From NCBI RefSeq assembly GCF_017795745.1, contig NZ_CP059067.1:3162001-3226000 (forward strand): a DNA stretch of 64,000 nucleotides, given 5' to 3'. Within the stretch, counting starts at the first letter, position 1. Every line of letters begins with the position of its first letter. Source of the DNA: Rhizobacter sp. AJA081-3 (GTDB lineage Bacteria; Pseudomonadota; Gammaproteobacteria; Burkholderiales; Burkholderiaceae_C). The notes under the pieces are model-generated. The model was not told the origin of the DNA. It saw only the letters and a list, made by a program, of their open reading frames with translations, and searched no databases. Both the position numbers and the translations under genes were made by a program. Shown here piece by piece: positions 8,390 to 16,501 of the stretch.

Positions 8390-8965
8390 ATGCCTCTGGA
8401 ACCGGAAGCACTGAACAAGGCGGCTCGCGCGGCTGTCGAGCGCGCGGTGGTTCAGTTCAAATCGAAAACGCCCATCACCGAAACCTGCCCGGACTGCGCA
8501 CGCCCGATCAGCGTCACCTACGTTGAACCGCCCGCAGACAGTTTCGTGACCAAATGCGAATGCAGTAGGAGCAACCGCATCCTACGCGGCGTACTGGGGC
8601 CACCAGATTGGGTTCTTGCGCGCCGGGACTACTACGTGAGGAAGGCAGGTGGAGTCAGCGTGCTGGACGCCACGTTCTACGCGATGTACTTCAACGATCG
8701 CCATTCCGGGCAGTACTTCGGCTGCCCGATCGACCCTCGAGCGCTGTCGCCTGAAGCGGGCGACGAAGCTATCGCAGATGCAGTCCGGCGCGCAAACCGC
8801 CTCTGCCACGGTCAAAACGCCTACGTAGGTGCGGCGTTCTTCAAAGATCCAAGCGAGCGATTGACTTATGAAGAAGCAGTGCAGAAGCTAAAGCGTGACA
8901 ACCCCGGGTTCTGTGAAGACGCTTACACCACCGTCATTCACGACAACATCCAAGGCATGCGTTAG
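8390..8965 (+). CDS. Unknown 191-aa protein with a zinc-binding-like CPDC motif
   Basis: CPDC (33-36) and CEC (about 56-58) near the N-terminus may bind zinc. The rest is mixed helical (ISVTYVEPP, DYYVRKAGG, ALSPEAGDEAIADAVRRANRL). No signal peptide. ATG 8390; 53-nt leader after attC. TAG stop 35 nt before the next attC. Confidence 0.72.
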   Translation: MPLEPEALNKAARAAVERAVVQFKSKTPITETCPDCARPISVTYVEPPADSFVTKCECSRSNRILRGVLGPPDWVLARRDYYVRKAGGVSVLDATFYAMYFNDRHSGQYFGCPIDPRALSPEAGDEAIADAVRRANRLCHGQNAYVGAAFFKDPSERLTYEEAVQKLKRDNPGFCEDAYTTVIHDNIQGMR

Positions 8966-8999
8966 ACAGGTTCTCCGACTGTGGCCGCATAGTGGCGAG

Positions 9000-9128
9000 G
9001 CCTAACCCCTCGTTCAACCGGACCCGCTACGGCAAGCACCGTAAGCCCGGCCCGAGGCACATGGCGCATCATCTCAGTCCGGGCTTACGGTGCTCGCCTC
9101 CGTGGGCCGGTCAACTCGAACGTTAGGG
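9000..9128 (+). repeat. attC site 15, divergent sub-family
   Basis: 129 bp; GCCTAAC then CCCTCGTTCAACCGGACC, a central palindrome AGCACCGTAAGCCCGG / CCGGGCTTACGGTGCT, and GTCAACTCGAACGTTAGGG. Unlike its neighbours along its whole length, so this cassette probably came from another integron. Confidence 0.9.
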
Positions 9129-9133
9129 CGCAC

Positions 9134-9388
9134 ATGGCCTATGTCGGCGTTCTCCTTCTCGCTGCAATCAACTGCGCGGTCTTCTTCTTCGCATCGCTTC
9201 TCGCAGCGTCTGGCAACGGTGGAAGCGACGGCCTTGTCACCTTCTGGCGATGGGGCTTCGCGTGGATTGGAGCCTTTACCGTCATAGCGATACTTCTTTG
9301 CATCAAGGGTAAGAAGGAACTTGCAGGCACCATAACCGCCTTAACGCTTCCCATTGGGTTCTTCGCAGTCAAGTACCTTGGCATCTAG
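9134..9388 (+). CDS. Small membrane protein, 84 aa
   Basis: ATG 5 nt after attC. Three hydrophobic segments (about 3-23, 38-55, 64-82) with a KGKKEL turn. Stop TAG. Function unknown. Confidence 0.7.
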   Translation: MAYVGVLLLAAINCAVFFFASLLAASGNGGSDGLVTFWRWGFAWIGAFTVIAILLCIKGKKELAGTITALTLPIGFFAVKYLGI

Positions 9389-9605
9389 TCGCGCAAGTCC
9401 TCTCGGCACCACGCCTTGGCAGTTGGCTCTCATACGAGCGCAGAGGTAGGTCCGGTCAATCGGTCATCTAAGCCAATCGGTGAGCCCGCGGTTGCCAAGT
9501 CCAATCGTGGCAAGCCCTGCCACTACCGGCAGTGCAAACGCCAAGGCACCGGCGGTCATGCGGGCCTATTCACCGTAGTAAGCCACCTGCCTCACCACGA
9601 GTGCG
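9389..9605. other. Cassette tail without a recognisable gene
   Basis: 217 bp between the small membrane protein and the next attC. Long overlapping frames here run through attC and look spurious. Contains repeated AATCGG and CACCGGCGG words but no clear terminator. Confidence 0.5.
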
Positions 9606-9732
9606 CCCTAACCCTTCGCTGGAGCGGACCGCCACCGGCCTGGCACTTGGCCCGCGAAGCGCACGCTGTCATGATCCGCTTCGCGGGCCAAGCGCCATCC
9701 CGGCGGCGGCCCGCTCAGCTCAAACGTTAGGC
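9606..9732 (+). repeat. attC site 16
   Basis: 127 bp; 5' box CCCTAAC, complementary to GTTAGGGCGC at the start of the same cassette, so the 9.1-9.7 kb cassette is intact although its two attC sites differ. Confidence 0.95.
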
Positions 9733-9739
9733 CGCTCCA

Positions 9740-10258
9740 GTGACAGACCTTTCCGCGCTTATCGGTTGGATCCCGTTGCTCTTTGGCGTCGCCATCAGCA
9801 TTTGGCTCGGTCGTCGCATGCGCAGCCCCCGTTCAATGGGAAAGTTCGTCGCGGCCGGCTTCCTGGCTGTCGTTCTTGGTGTCTTGCTCACCTTCGCTAC
9901 TGCTGCACTACACGGGTTCTGTATCGAGGCTCACCTTTGCAGGTCCCGTGGCGATGTGAACATGTCCTACTGGTTCCACTCCCTGTTTGCAGTGCCTGTG
10001 TTCTGGGCAGCCTTGGCAGCCTTCGAAGAAGATTCAACAGAACCGCTACTGGCGGCTGAGCGAGAGATTGCGGATGCTGTGGTTATGGCGCTCAATCAGT
10101 TCCGTGGCGGCGAAACCATAAGTGTTCGCTGTCCGGCTTGCGGTTCCCCAGTTTCCGTGGAGCAAACCACTCGCCAACCGTCGTCACGAACGGTTCGCCT
10201 CGCTTGTGTGTGTGGCAAGTGCACGGGGGCGTACGAGTTGCGCGACAGAGCGGCCTAA
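9740..10258 (+). CDS. Membrane protein with C-terminal zinc ribbon
   Basis: 172 aa from GTG 9740. Three membrane helices (about 5-23, 36-58, 80-98), then a soluble tail with CPAC ... CVC-CxC (about 132-160). This inverts the domain order of the other zinc-ribbon membrane cassettes. Ends -AA from attC. Confidence 0.72.
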   Translation: MTDLSALIGWIPLLFGVAISIWLGRRMRSPRSMGKFVAAGFLAVVLGVLLTFATAALHGFCIEAHLCRSRGDVNMSYWFHSLFAVPVFWAALAAFEEDSTEPLLAAEREIADAVVMALNQFRGGETISVRCPACGSPVSVEQTTRQPSSRTVRLACVCGKCTGAYELRDRAA

Positions 10259-10379
10259 CCCTTCGCTCGAGCGGGACCTCCACCGGCCTGGCACTTGGCC
10301 CGCGAAGCGCTCGCTGTCATCATCCGCTCCGCGGGCCAAGCACCATTCCGGTTCCGGCCCCTCAGCTCAAACGTTAGGC
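10253..10379 (+). repeat. attC site 17
   Basis: 127 bp, GCCTAAC/GTTAGGC; leads into repeated cassette copy 3. Confidence 0.95.
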
Positions 10380-10766
10380 AGCACCACGGAACGCTGAAGG
10401 TGCTCGCCACCGTCGCTGGGCGGCAGTCGCCGCCAAAGACCCAATGCACTCGCTGGCCACGTCTGCGCAGCTTCGCCGAAGACTGAGTGGCAATGCTCAA
10501 GCGCCACGGTCAGCGCATCTGCCAAGTCTGCTCAGGTGGCAGCGCTTCGCGGCCACGAGCTTCTGTCTCTCGATGCACTGGCTTCAGTCAGTCCGTGGTG
10601 CCGCCGCCACGCGGAGAGCTCTGCCCTCGTTCACCGCTGGCGATGGCGGCGGTCTGAGCAGCGCCTGCTCCAGTTCCCCGCGCTGGCGCACCAGCGGCCA
10701 GAAGTGCAAAGCAATGCCTGTGTGCCTCGCTCTCTTGCATCGGTTTGGTTCGCCTCGAGCAGTGCT
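10380..10766 (+). repeat. Repeated gene-less cassette, copy 3
   Basis: 387 bp, same length as copies 1, 4 and 5. Against copy 1 most base changes in the open + frame alter the amino acid (V/L, S/R, S/W, M/T, L/F, R/H near its middle), arguing against a protein. Confidence 0.75.
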
Positions 10767-10892
10767 GCCTAACCGGTCGCTCGAGTGGACTCGCACCGGC
10801 ATGGCACTTGGCCCGCGAGGCGCTCACTGTCATCATTCACCTCGCGGGCCAAGCGCCATCCCGGCGCTCGCCCCTCAGCTCAAACGTTAGGT
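10767..10892 (+). repeat. attC site 18
   Basis: 126 bp; 3' box GTTAGGT. Confidence 0.94.
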
Positions 10893-10897
10893 CGCCC

Positions 10898-11347
10898 ATG
10901 CCGTTTGTCGCGCGCGATAGCACCCCACTTCTTCGCTCCAAGTTTGGGCTGCCTGATCAGCTTGACTCCAAGCATCCCTATTACTACCGGATCTACGAGC
11001 ATACCGACCAGCACGCATGGCTCACATCGCAGACCTACCAGCACGCATCCGAGACATTTACGGTAGAGGTCCTCATAGTCGATGGAACCATGTACCTCTT
11101 GGAGCGGACACTAGACCCCAGACAAGTAGAGAACTCATGGCTCTATACGTTGAGTAGGCTACGTCTCTACGCAGAGTCGGGTGATCATCCGGGTTTGCGC
11201 AACAGACTCATGGCCTATCTGGGAGACATCATTGCGCTTGTGCCTGTGGGCGACGAGACAGTGAAGGTGTCCCCGAAGCTAGAGCTCGAGATTTGCGAGC
11301 CAACCGCGGTGGCACGTCGAACAATTGAGAAGTTCACCCAAGGGTAG
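10898..11347 (+). CDS. Unknown 149-aa soluble protein
   Basis: ATG 10898. Rich in aromatic residues at the N-terminus (KHPYYYRIYEHTDQHAW), then a strand-rich core (TFTVEVLIVDGTMYLLERTL). No signal peptide, no family recognised. Stop TAG; 38-nt tail to attC. Confidence 0.72.
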   Translation: MPFVARDSTPLLRSKFGLPDQLDSKHPYYYRIYEHTDQHAWLTSQTYQHASETFTVEVLIVDGTMYLLERTLDPRQVENSWLYTLSRLRLYAESGDHPGLRNRLMAYLGDIIALVPVGDETVKVSPKLELEICEPTAVARRTIEKFTQG

Positions 11348-11385
11348 TACGCGAAAACCGGCGCCGTAGCTGCTGCATCACGGCG

Positions 11386-11512
11386 ACCTAACCCTTCGCT
11401 GGAGCGGACCGCCACCGGCCTGGCACTTGGCCCGCTTCCCGGAGTGGTACATCATCCGTCCAGCGGGCCAAGCGCCATCCCGGCGCCGGCCCGCTCAGCT
11501 CAAACGTTAGGG
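11386..11512 (+). repeat. attC site 19
   Basis: 127 bp; ACCTAAC/GTTAGGG. Cassette ends GTTAGGTCGCC and GGCGACCTAAC match over 11 bases, one of the clearest examples. Confidence 0.95.
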
Positions 11513-11518
11513 ATCACA

Positions 11519-12388
11519 GTGCACATTCGGCTTGTCATCGGACTACTGCTCACTGCGTTCGCCGGTCTTTCCTCCGGTCAGGAGGTTGAGCTTGCTTACG
11601 GTCTTCAAGCGAACACTTCTCGCGTCATGAAGACTGAATACGCCAGCCAGCAAACCATCTCAGTTGTCGAGGATCGAGGACTGGTAGCTAGCAGCCTCAG
11701 TCGTGGAGTAGTCTTCCCGGTGTCAGCGAACGTTACGCAGAGGCTGGTCATCAGGCAGACGGGAGGAGAACGCTCACCGGACGGCAGCTACCCGATCTCG
11801 TTGGAGTACCTCGACCAAGACAGCACAGTACGGGACGCTCTCGGAACAGAGCAACGCATGCCGAACGCAACGAGGCTTCGTGGGCTGGTGGTGGATGCCG
11901 TTGTCGAGCCGTCTGGCAACGTTCGGCAGGACTCTGTCCGACTTCGTGGAGGTAGCGCGGAAGACATGAGCCTTCTTAAGCCTGTACTCCTGGCCGTGTT
12001 CGACCAGCTAAAGGGACTGGCGCCCGTTCGCCTGCAGCAAGGTGTGCCGATTTCGCAGGAAACCCGGCTTTCGCTGCCAATCGCCAACCTAGCAAGCATC
12101 GACCTGGCCACCACGACTTTCTACACCCTGCGGCGCATCAGCGATGGGATCGCAGAGATCGACACAAAGATATCGATGAGCTTTGGCCAACCAAAGGGAC
12201 CGCTGAAGATCGTATCTAACGGCTTCGGCTCTGGCTCAATGCGATACGCGGTAGACAACAAGCGCGTCGACCATTTTGAAACCCGTTCAGTCATGTCGTT
12301 CGACATCGAATCGACAGAAGGAACACTGAGAATCCAGTCCACTTCGCTGAACACAATGAGTATGAGTGACGGCCCTTCAGTTCGCTAG
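11519..12388 (+). CDS. Secreted or periplasmic protein, 289 aa
   Basis: GTG 11519. Signal peptide HIRLVIGLLLTAFAGLSSG, cleavage near residue 21. The mature part is rich in beta-strands with repeated T/S-rich stretches and no cysteines. Upstream frame extension is attC read-through. No family recognised with confidence. Confidence 0.72.
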   Translation: MHIRLVIGLLLTAFAGLSSGQEVELAYGLQANTSRVMKTEYASQQTISVVEDRGLVASSLSRGVVFPVSANVTQRLVIRQTGGERSPDGSYPISLEYLDQDSTVRDALGTEQRMPNATRLRGLVVDAVVEPSGNVRQDSVRLRGGSAEDMSLLKPVLLAVFDQLKGLAPVRLQQGVPISQETRLSLPIANLASIDLATTTFYTLRRISDGIAEIDTKISMSFGQPKGPLKIVSNGFGSGSMRYAVDNKRVDHFETRSVMSFDIESTEGTLRIQSTSLNTMSMSDGPSVR

Positions 12389-12401
12389 CGCAGGCGGTGA
12401 T

Positions 12402-12527
12402 CCCTAACCCTTCGCTAGAGCGGACTCGCACCGGCATAGCACTTAGCCCGCGAGGCGCTCACTGTCATCATTCGCCTCGCGGGCCAAGCGCTATCCCGGC
12501 GCTCTCCGCTCAGCTCAAACGTTAGGC
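12402..12527 (+). repeat. attC site 20
   Basis: 126 bp; CCCTAAC/GTTAGGC. Its cassette ends GTTAGGGATCAC and GTGATCCCTAAC match over 12 bases. Confidence 0.95.
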
Positions 12528-12914
12528 AGCACCACGGTGCGCTGATGGTGCTCGCCACCGTCGCTGGGCGGCAGTCGCCGCCAAAGACCAAATGCACTCC
12601 CTGGCCACGTCTGCGCAAGCTCGCCAAAGACTGAGTGGCAATGCTCAAGCGCCACGGTCGGCCCATCTGCCAAGCCTGCTCAGTTGGCAGCGCTTCGCGG
12701 CCACGAGTCTCTGTCTCTCGATGCGCTGGCTTCAGTCAGTTCGTGGTGCCGCCGTCACTCGGAAGGCTCTGCTCTCGTTCACCGCCGGCGCTGGCGGCGG
12801 TCTGAGCGGCGCTTGTTCCAGTTCCCCCCGCTGGCGCATCAGCGGCCAGAAGTGAAAGGAAATGCCTGTGTGCCTCGCTCTCTCGCATTGGCTTGGTTCG
12901 CCTCGAGCAGTGCT
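12528..12914 (+). repeat. Repeated gene-less cassette, copy 4
   Basis: 387 bp. A single base change turns the TGC of copies 1 and 3 into a TGA at 12853, ending the + frame at 87 codons. Otherwise about nine in ten bases look the same as copy 1. Confidence 0.75.
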
Positions 12915-13040
12915 GCCTAACAGGTCACTCGAGTGGACTGCCACCGGCAAGGCACTTGGCCCGCGCGCCGGTTCAGGTCATCATCCGTCTCGCGGGCCAA
13001 GCGCCTTCCCGGCGTCAGCCCCTCAGCTCAAACGTTAGGC
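12915..13040 (+). repeat. attC site 21
   Basis: 126 bp, GCCTAAC/GTTAGGC; CAGGTCACTCGAGTGGACT sub-type, shared with the attC after copy 5. Confidence 0.93.
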
Positions 13041-13043
13041 CGC

Positions 13044-13478
13044 ATGACCACCTCTGTGCAGTCTGGCTACTCTGGGATACCTCTCGCGAAGAAGCTCGGC
13101 TACAAGCCTGGCATTCGCGCTGCAGCTGTCGGTGCGCCACAGGAGTACCAAACCTGGCTGCATCCACTCACGAAAGGAGTCACCTTCGAACGAGCGGCGA
13201 GTAGCACGACAGATCTCGCCCACGTGTTCGTCACTGAGCAAGCTTCGCTTTCCAAGCACCTTGTATCCCTGCGAAAGAGGCTCAAGCCAGAAGCCTCACT
13301 TTGGGTCTCTTGGCCGAAGAAGGCCTCCAAGGTGCCAACCGACATCACCGAAGACACCATTCGCAGGCTCGCCTTGCCTCTTGGCTTCGTTGATATCAAG
13401 GTCTGCGCTGTCAGTGAAGTCTGGTCGGGTCTCAAGCTGGTCGTGCGCAAGGAGCTTCGGCACGAGAATGCGGCCTAA
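13044..13478 (+). CDS. DUF3052-family protein
   Basis: 144 aa. N-terminal GYSGIPLAKKLGYKPG is the family signature, followed by a GAPQEYQTWL block, DLAHVFVTE and the SLWVSWPKKASK strand. Known members are small soluble proteins of unknown function. ATG 4 nt after attC; ends -AA from attC. Confidence 0.85.
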   Translation: MTTSVQSGYSGIPLAKKLGYKPGIRAAAVGAPQEYQTWLHPLTKGVTFERAASSTTDLAHVFVTEQASLSKHLVSLRKRLKPEASLWVSWPKKASKVPTDITEDTIRRLALPLGFVDIKVCAVSEVWSGLKLVVRKELRHENAA

Positions 13479-13599
13479 CCCTTCGCTCGAGCGGACCTCC
13501 ACCGGCCTGGCACTTGGGCCGCGAGGCGCTCAGGCTTAGCATTCGCCTCGCGGCCCAAGCGCCAGGCCGGCGTCGGCCCGCTCAGCTCAAACGTTAGGG
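13473..13599 (+). repeat. attC site 22
   Basis: 127 bp; 3' box GTTAGGG. Confidence 0.95.
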
Positions 13600-13613
13600 C
13601 GCATCCAGCCACC

Positions 13614-14087
13614 ATGCTTCGCGTTGGTCTCGTTTCTGATACCCACGGCCTTCTGCGCCCAGAGGTAGCTGAGTTCCTGCACGGAAGCCACCACATCATC
13701 CACGCGGGCGACATCTGCGACCCGGAAATCTTGGAGAGGCTATCTGCAATAGCACCGGTCACCGCAGTGCGCGGCAACAACGATCGCGGTGCGTGGTCAG
13801 AGAAGCTGGCCGAGTCAGAGCTCATCCAACTCGAAGGTACCTTTCTCTACGTCGTCCACGATCTGGCGCAGATCGACATTGATCCTGCCGGCGCCGGTGT
13901 CCACGTCGTTGTTTCCGGCCATTCGCACAAGCCTCACGTCGAGCGTCGGGGAACGGTTCTTTACGTGAACCCTGGAAGCCCGGGTCCTCGCAGGTTCAAG
14001 CTTCCGATCGCCGCCGCCGAACTCTTGGTCGAAGACGGCAACGTCCGAGCAAGAGTCACGGAGTTCGCAATCCAGCCTGCGCCCTAA
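13614..14087 (+). CDS. YfcE/MJ0936-type metallophosphoesterase
   Basis: 157 aa, usual length. All calcineurin-like motifs present: SDTHG (8-12), GD (32-33), GNND (54-57), HD (82-83), GHSHKP (102-107), then NPGSPG. Expected dinuclear metal phosphodiesterase acting in the cytoplasm. The TAA of attC is the stop. Confidence 0.93.
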   Translation: MLRVGLVSDTHGLLRPEVAEFLHGSHHIIHAGDICDPEILERLSAIAPVTAVRGNNDRGAWSEKLAESELIQLEGTFLYVVHDLAQIDIDPAGAGVHVVVSGHSHKPHVERRGTVLYVNPGSPGPRRFKLPIAAAELLVEDGNVRARVTEFAIQPAP

Positions 14088-14207
14088 CCCTTCGCTGGAG
14101 CCGACTCGCACCGGCATGGCACTTGGCCCGCTTCCCGGAGTGGGTCATCATCCGTCCAGCAGGCCAAGCGCCATCCCGGCGCTCGCGCCTCAGCTCAAAC
14201 GTTAGGT
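14082..14207 (+). repeat. attC site 23
   Basis: 126 bp; CCCTAAC/GTTAGGT. Confidence 0.95.
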
Positions 14208-14229
14208 CTCGCCAGAGTACGTTTCCAGA

Positions 14230-14808
14230 ATGCCACCGTTTGATCGAATCGAACTGCAGACCGAGCGCCTCTTGCTTCGGCCACTCGAACCGGCCGACGC
14301 ACCGGCTCTGCTGAGCGTGTTCTCGGACAAGCAGGTGATGCGCTACTGGGGGACGCCTTGGAGTTCCATTGAAGAGGCAGAGGCAACTATTGCCCGACAT
14401 GCGATGTCGATGGCCGAGGGAGAGGACCTTCGACTCGGAGTCGAGCGCATTCAAGACGGCGCATTGCTAGGTACCTGCAGCTTGTTTGACCGCAACGAGG
14501 AGTGTCGTCGCGCCGTACTTGACTATGCTCTGGGTCTGTTTGCTTGGCGCCAAGGCTACATGAACGAGGCGTTGACTGCCCTCTTGAGCTATGGCTTCTC
14601 GCAAATGAAGCTGAACCGAGTGGAAGCGGGCATCGACCCGCGAAATGTCGCCTCCAGCCGGACGTTGGAACGTCTTGGCTTCCAGAAGGAGGGTCACCTT
14701 CGCGAACGTTGGATTGCCAACGGAGAATTCACCGACTTCGCGCTCTATGGTCTGCTGCGTCGCGAGTGGAACTCAATCAACTCGAGAGTCCTGCCCAGCG
14801 AGACCTAA
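14230..14808 (+). CDS. RimJ/RimL-like GNAT acetyltransferase
   Basis: 192 aa. Begins IELQTERLLLRPLEPADAPAL, standard for the subfamily; LFAWRQGYMNEALTALL gives motif A (about 97-113) and NVASSRTLERLGFQKEG motif B. May modify protein N-termini, an antibiotic or a metabolite. Stop TAA is inside the attC that the transposon interrupts. Confidence 0.9.
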   Translation: MPPFDRIELQTERLLLRPLEPADAPALLSVFSDKQVMRYWGTPWSSIEEAEATIARHAMSMAEGEDLRLGVERIQDGALLGTCSLFDRNEECRRAVLDYALGLFAWRQGYMNEALTALLSYGFSQMKLNRVEAGIDPRNVASSRTLERLGFQKEGHLRERWIANGEFTDFALYGLLRREWNSINSRVLPSET

Positions 14809-14925
14809 CCCTTCGCTGGAGCCGACTCGCACCGGCATGGCACTTGGCCCGCGAGCCCGTGGTTCCTATCATCGGCCTCGCGGGCCAAGCACCATCCCGG
14901 CGCTCGCGCCTCAGCTCAAACGTTA
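14803..14925 (+). repeat. attC site 24, left part, interrupted by transposon
   Basis: ACCTAAC box and full palindrome are present, but the site runs into transposon sequence after AAACGTTA; the missing end GTTAGGC is at 18688-18694. Recombination at this site should be impaired. Confidence 0.95.
14918..14925. repeat. Target-site duplication, left copy
   Basis: AAACGTTA, identical to 18684-18691. Eight bases is the size made by IS1595-family transposition. Confidence 0.95.
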
Positions 14926-14950
14926 CGGAAGTATGTACTTTGCAAACCCA
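14926..14950 (+). repeat. Left terminal inverted repeat
   Basis: CGGAAGTATGTACTT then TGCAAACCCA. Differs from the right repeat only at two bases, TG in place of GA. Confidence 0.93.
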
Positions 14951-14983
14951 GCGCAGTAGACTGGCGGGGTGACAGGCCGGAAT

Positions 14984-15020
14984 GAAAATCGCCCGGATTG
15001 TCGAAACATAGTCCGGGCGG
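14984..15020 (-). terminator. Rho-independent terminator for the leftmost ORF
   Basis: On the - strand CGCCCGGA and TCCGGGCG pair around a 14-nt loop and are followed by ATTTT. Sits just after the TAG of the 77-aa ORF and insulates the transposon end. Confidence 0.75.
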
Positions 15021-15024
15021 TTTG

Positions 15025-15258
15025 CTAGCGCGTCCGACGCACTTGCAGCATGTCGTACATGCCACTGCCATCGCTCGGCTTGTGTGGATTGCGCGGAATC
15101 GGCGTGATTGCGAAGTCTGACCCGCCTCCCTGAACCATCCATGACTGCACAGCCTGGTGGAACTGAGAAGGGCTCAGTTGCAGGTCTCGCGGATGCACGA
15201 ACGTGGTATCGCCAACTGCTTTGGTGGCGAGAAATCGAGTCATTGCCAAGTCACTCAT
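15025..15258 (-). CDS. Unknown 77-aa transposon cargo protein
   Basis: ATG preceded by CAGGAGAAGCC, a strong ribosome site. Soluble, with SPSQFHQAVQSWMVQGGG in the middle. Ends TAG; read-through would add 33 residues to a TAA in the left inverted repeat. Its ATG overlaps, as ATGA, a TGA that is the next in-frame stop after the P63C gene's TAG. Confidence 0.72.
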   Translation of the reverse strand: MSDLAMTRFLATKAVGDTTFVHPRDLQLSPSQFHQAVQSWMVQGGGSDFAITPIPRNPHKPSDGSGMYDMLQVRRTR

Positions 15259-15271
15259 GGCTTCTCCTGAA

Positions 15272-15293
15272 AGAAAGCCCGCGCTAGGCGGGC
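15272..15293 (-). terminator. Stem-loop after the P63C stop codon
   Basis: On the - strand GCCCGC-ctagc-GCGGGC followed by TTTCTTTC. Can act as a terminator; alternatively a stem downstream of a leaky TAG. Confidence 0.65.
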
Positions 15294-15317
15294 CGATTGT
15301 GATGCGGTGCGATGGAG

Positions 15318-16394
15318 CTAGTCGCCTAGCAAGTCGAGCTGTGCGCCGACTGGCGCGCCAAACTTCTTGTAGTAGAGGCGCTTGAACTGGCTCACGTTGT
15401 CAGACACGTCGATCAGAGTCTCAACCGCGAGCACTTGCCGCTTTAGCTTCTCAATTCCGTAGCCCAGGGACAGGTGCTGGTGGAACCGGTCGCGACGTGT
15501 TCCCTTGTCGTTGATCTTAGGATTGATGCGGTCAAGTTCTTCCAGAACAGCACCGTTCTCTAGCGGCTCGTACACATAGGTGCGCGTGAAGTTCGCGAAG
15601 TGCTGCGGCCTGTTCTGAATCACCGCACCCTTCGCAGTCTTGGTCATCTTCTTGCTGTTGTAGAGGCGGTTCAACCCGTCGTAGAACGAGTCAGGGAACT
15701 GCTTGTCCCACTCGCGTTTCTCGGCGGCGATGTACTGCTGAACAAGCAAGCGCAGCGCGCTTGGGTCCCGGATCTGTTGGTAGCCGGTCGCCTCGTCAAT
15801 CAGCGCAACCAGGCCGATCTTGGCAAAGGCGTCGTATAGGACCTTTGCCTGCACGGCGACGATGGACTGGCGCTCGGTTGCGAGGAGGTCCCTCTCCTTC
15901 GCCAACATCATGAGTTCGCAGAACTTGGTCAGGGCATCGCTCTTGTATCCGCTGATGACCCGACCCCGAAAAGTGCGGCGAATCGGCGTGAATAGGTCCT
16001 GTAGTTCCTCCTTTGAAATCAAGGAGTTAAAGAACTTCCGTGTCAAAAACCGCTGAAACCGGGTCCCTGGCCGCTGCACGCCAGGCTGGTCGTCCGGATC
16101 CTCTTCGACCACCTTAAGAATCTCTTGCATCTTGCGGCTGGCGATCAGCCGCACGCCAGACTTGGTGACGAAGCAAGGGACGGTGAAGTCCCCCAACGTC
16201 AGTACTCCCTCATGCTCGATGGGGTCCTGGTCGGACGCCTCGTCTGTCATCACGCGCGCCTTGCGCGCCATAGCGCCCTGTCTGGCGATTTCGCTGCGTT
16301 GCTCTTTCGTGAGCTTCGCAGCCCTGGCGTGCCCGCCCTTGGCCCGGCCGGTCGGTTCGTCCGTCTGTTCGCCCATGCAAGCTCCATTCGCCAT
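15318..16394 (-). CDS. P63C-domain protein
   Basis: 358 aa. Lys/Arg/Ala-rich N-terminus (GRAKGGHARAAKLTKEQRSEIARQGAMARKAR) precedes a large domain with LIDEATGYQ (198-206), EWDKQFPDSFYDGLNRLY and the C-terminal RRDRFHQHLSLGYGIEKL block, all typical of P63C proteins found in phages and mobile elements; their role is not settled. ATG at 16394, with an in-frame ATG 6 codons on. Stop is TAG. Confidence 0.88.
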   Translation of the reverse strand: MANGACMGEQTDEPTGRAKGGHARAAKLTKEQRSEIARQGAMARKARVMTDEASDQDPIEHEGVLTLGDFTVPCFVTKSGVRLIASRKMQEILKVVEEDPDDQPGVQRPGTRFQRFLTRKFFNSLISKEELQDLFTPIRRTFRGRVISGYKSDALTKFCELMMLAKERDLLATERQSIVAVQAKVLYDAFAKIGLVALIDEATGYQQIRDPSALRLLVQQYIAAEKREWDKQFPDSFYDGLNRLYNSKKMTKTAKGAVIQNRPQHFANFTRTYVYEPLENGAVLEELDRINPKINDKGTRRDRFHQHLSLGYGIEKLKRQVLAVETLIDVSDNVSQFKRLYYKKFGAPVGAQLDLLGD

Positions 16395-16407
16395 CTAGGC
16401 AGTAAAT

Positions 16408-16448
16408 GTGCTTGCATTGTGGCCTGCGCCAAACCACAATGCAAGCAC
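16408..16448. promoter_or_regulatory. Perfect 15-bp palindrome, putative divergent promoter
   Basis: GTGCTTGCATTGTGG and its exact complement are separated by 11 nt. Because it is symmetric, each strand reads TTGCAT-17 nt-CACAAT, a weak sigma70-like promoter, one towards the P63C gene (ATG about 15 nt past the expected start) and one towards the tRNA. Could also be an operator or an RNA hairpin. Confidence 0.5.
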
Positions 16449-16458
16449 TTCGGCGTAT

Positions 16459-16496
16459 TCTGCTTGCAAAAGCAGAATGCCCGGCGAACCGGGCAT
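16459..16496 (+). promoter_or_regulatory. Two abutting hairpins in the tRNA leader
   Basis: TCTGCTT-GCAA-AAGCAGA (16459-16476, GNRA-type loop) is directly followed by ATGCCCGG-CGAA-CCGGGCAT (16477-16496), five bases before the tRNA. No T-run follows, so not ordinary terminators; may guide tRNA processing or be a small structured RNA. Confidence 0.55.
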
Positions 16497-16501
16497 TCAT
16501 G

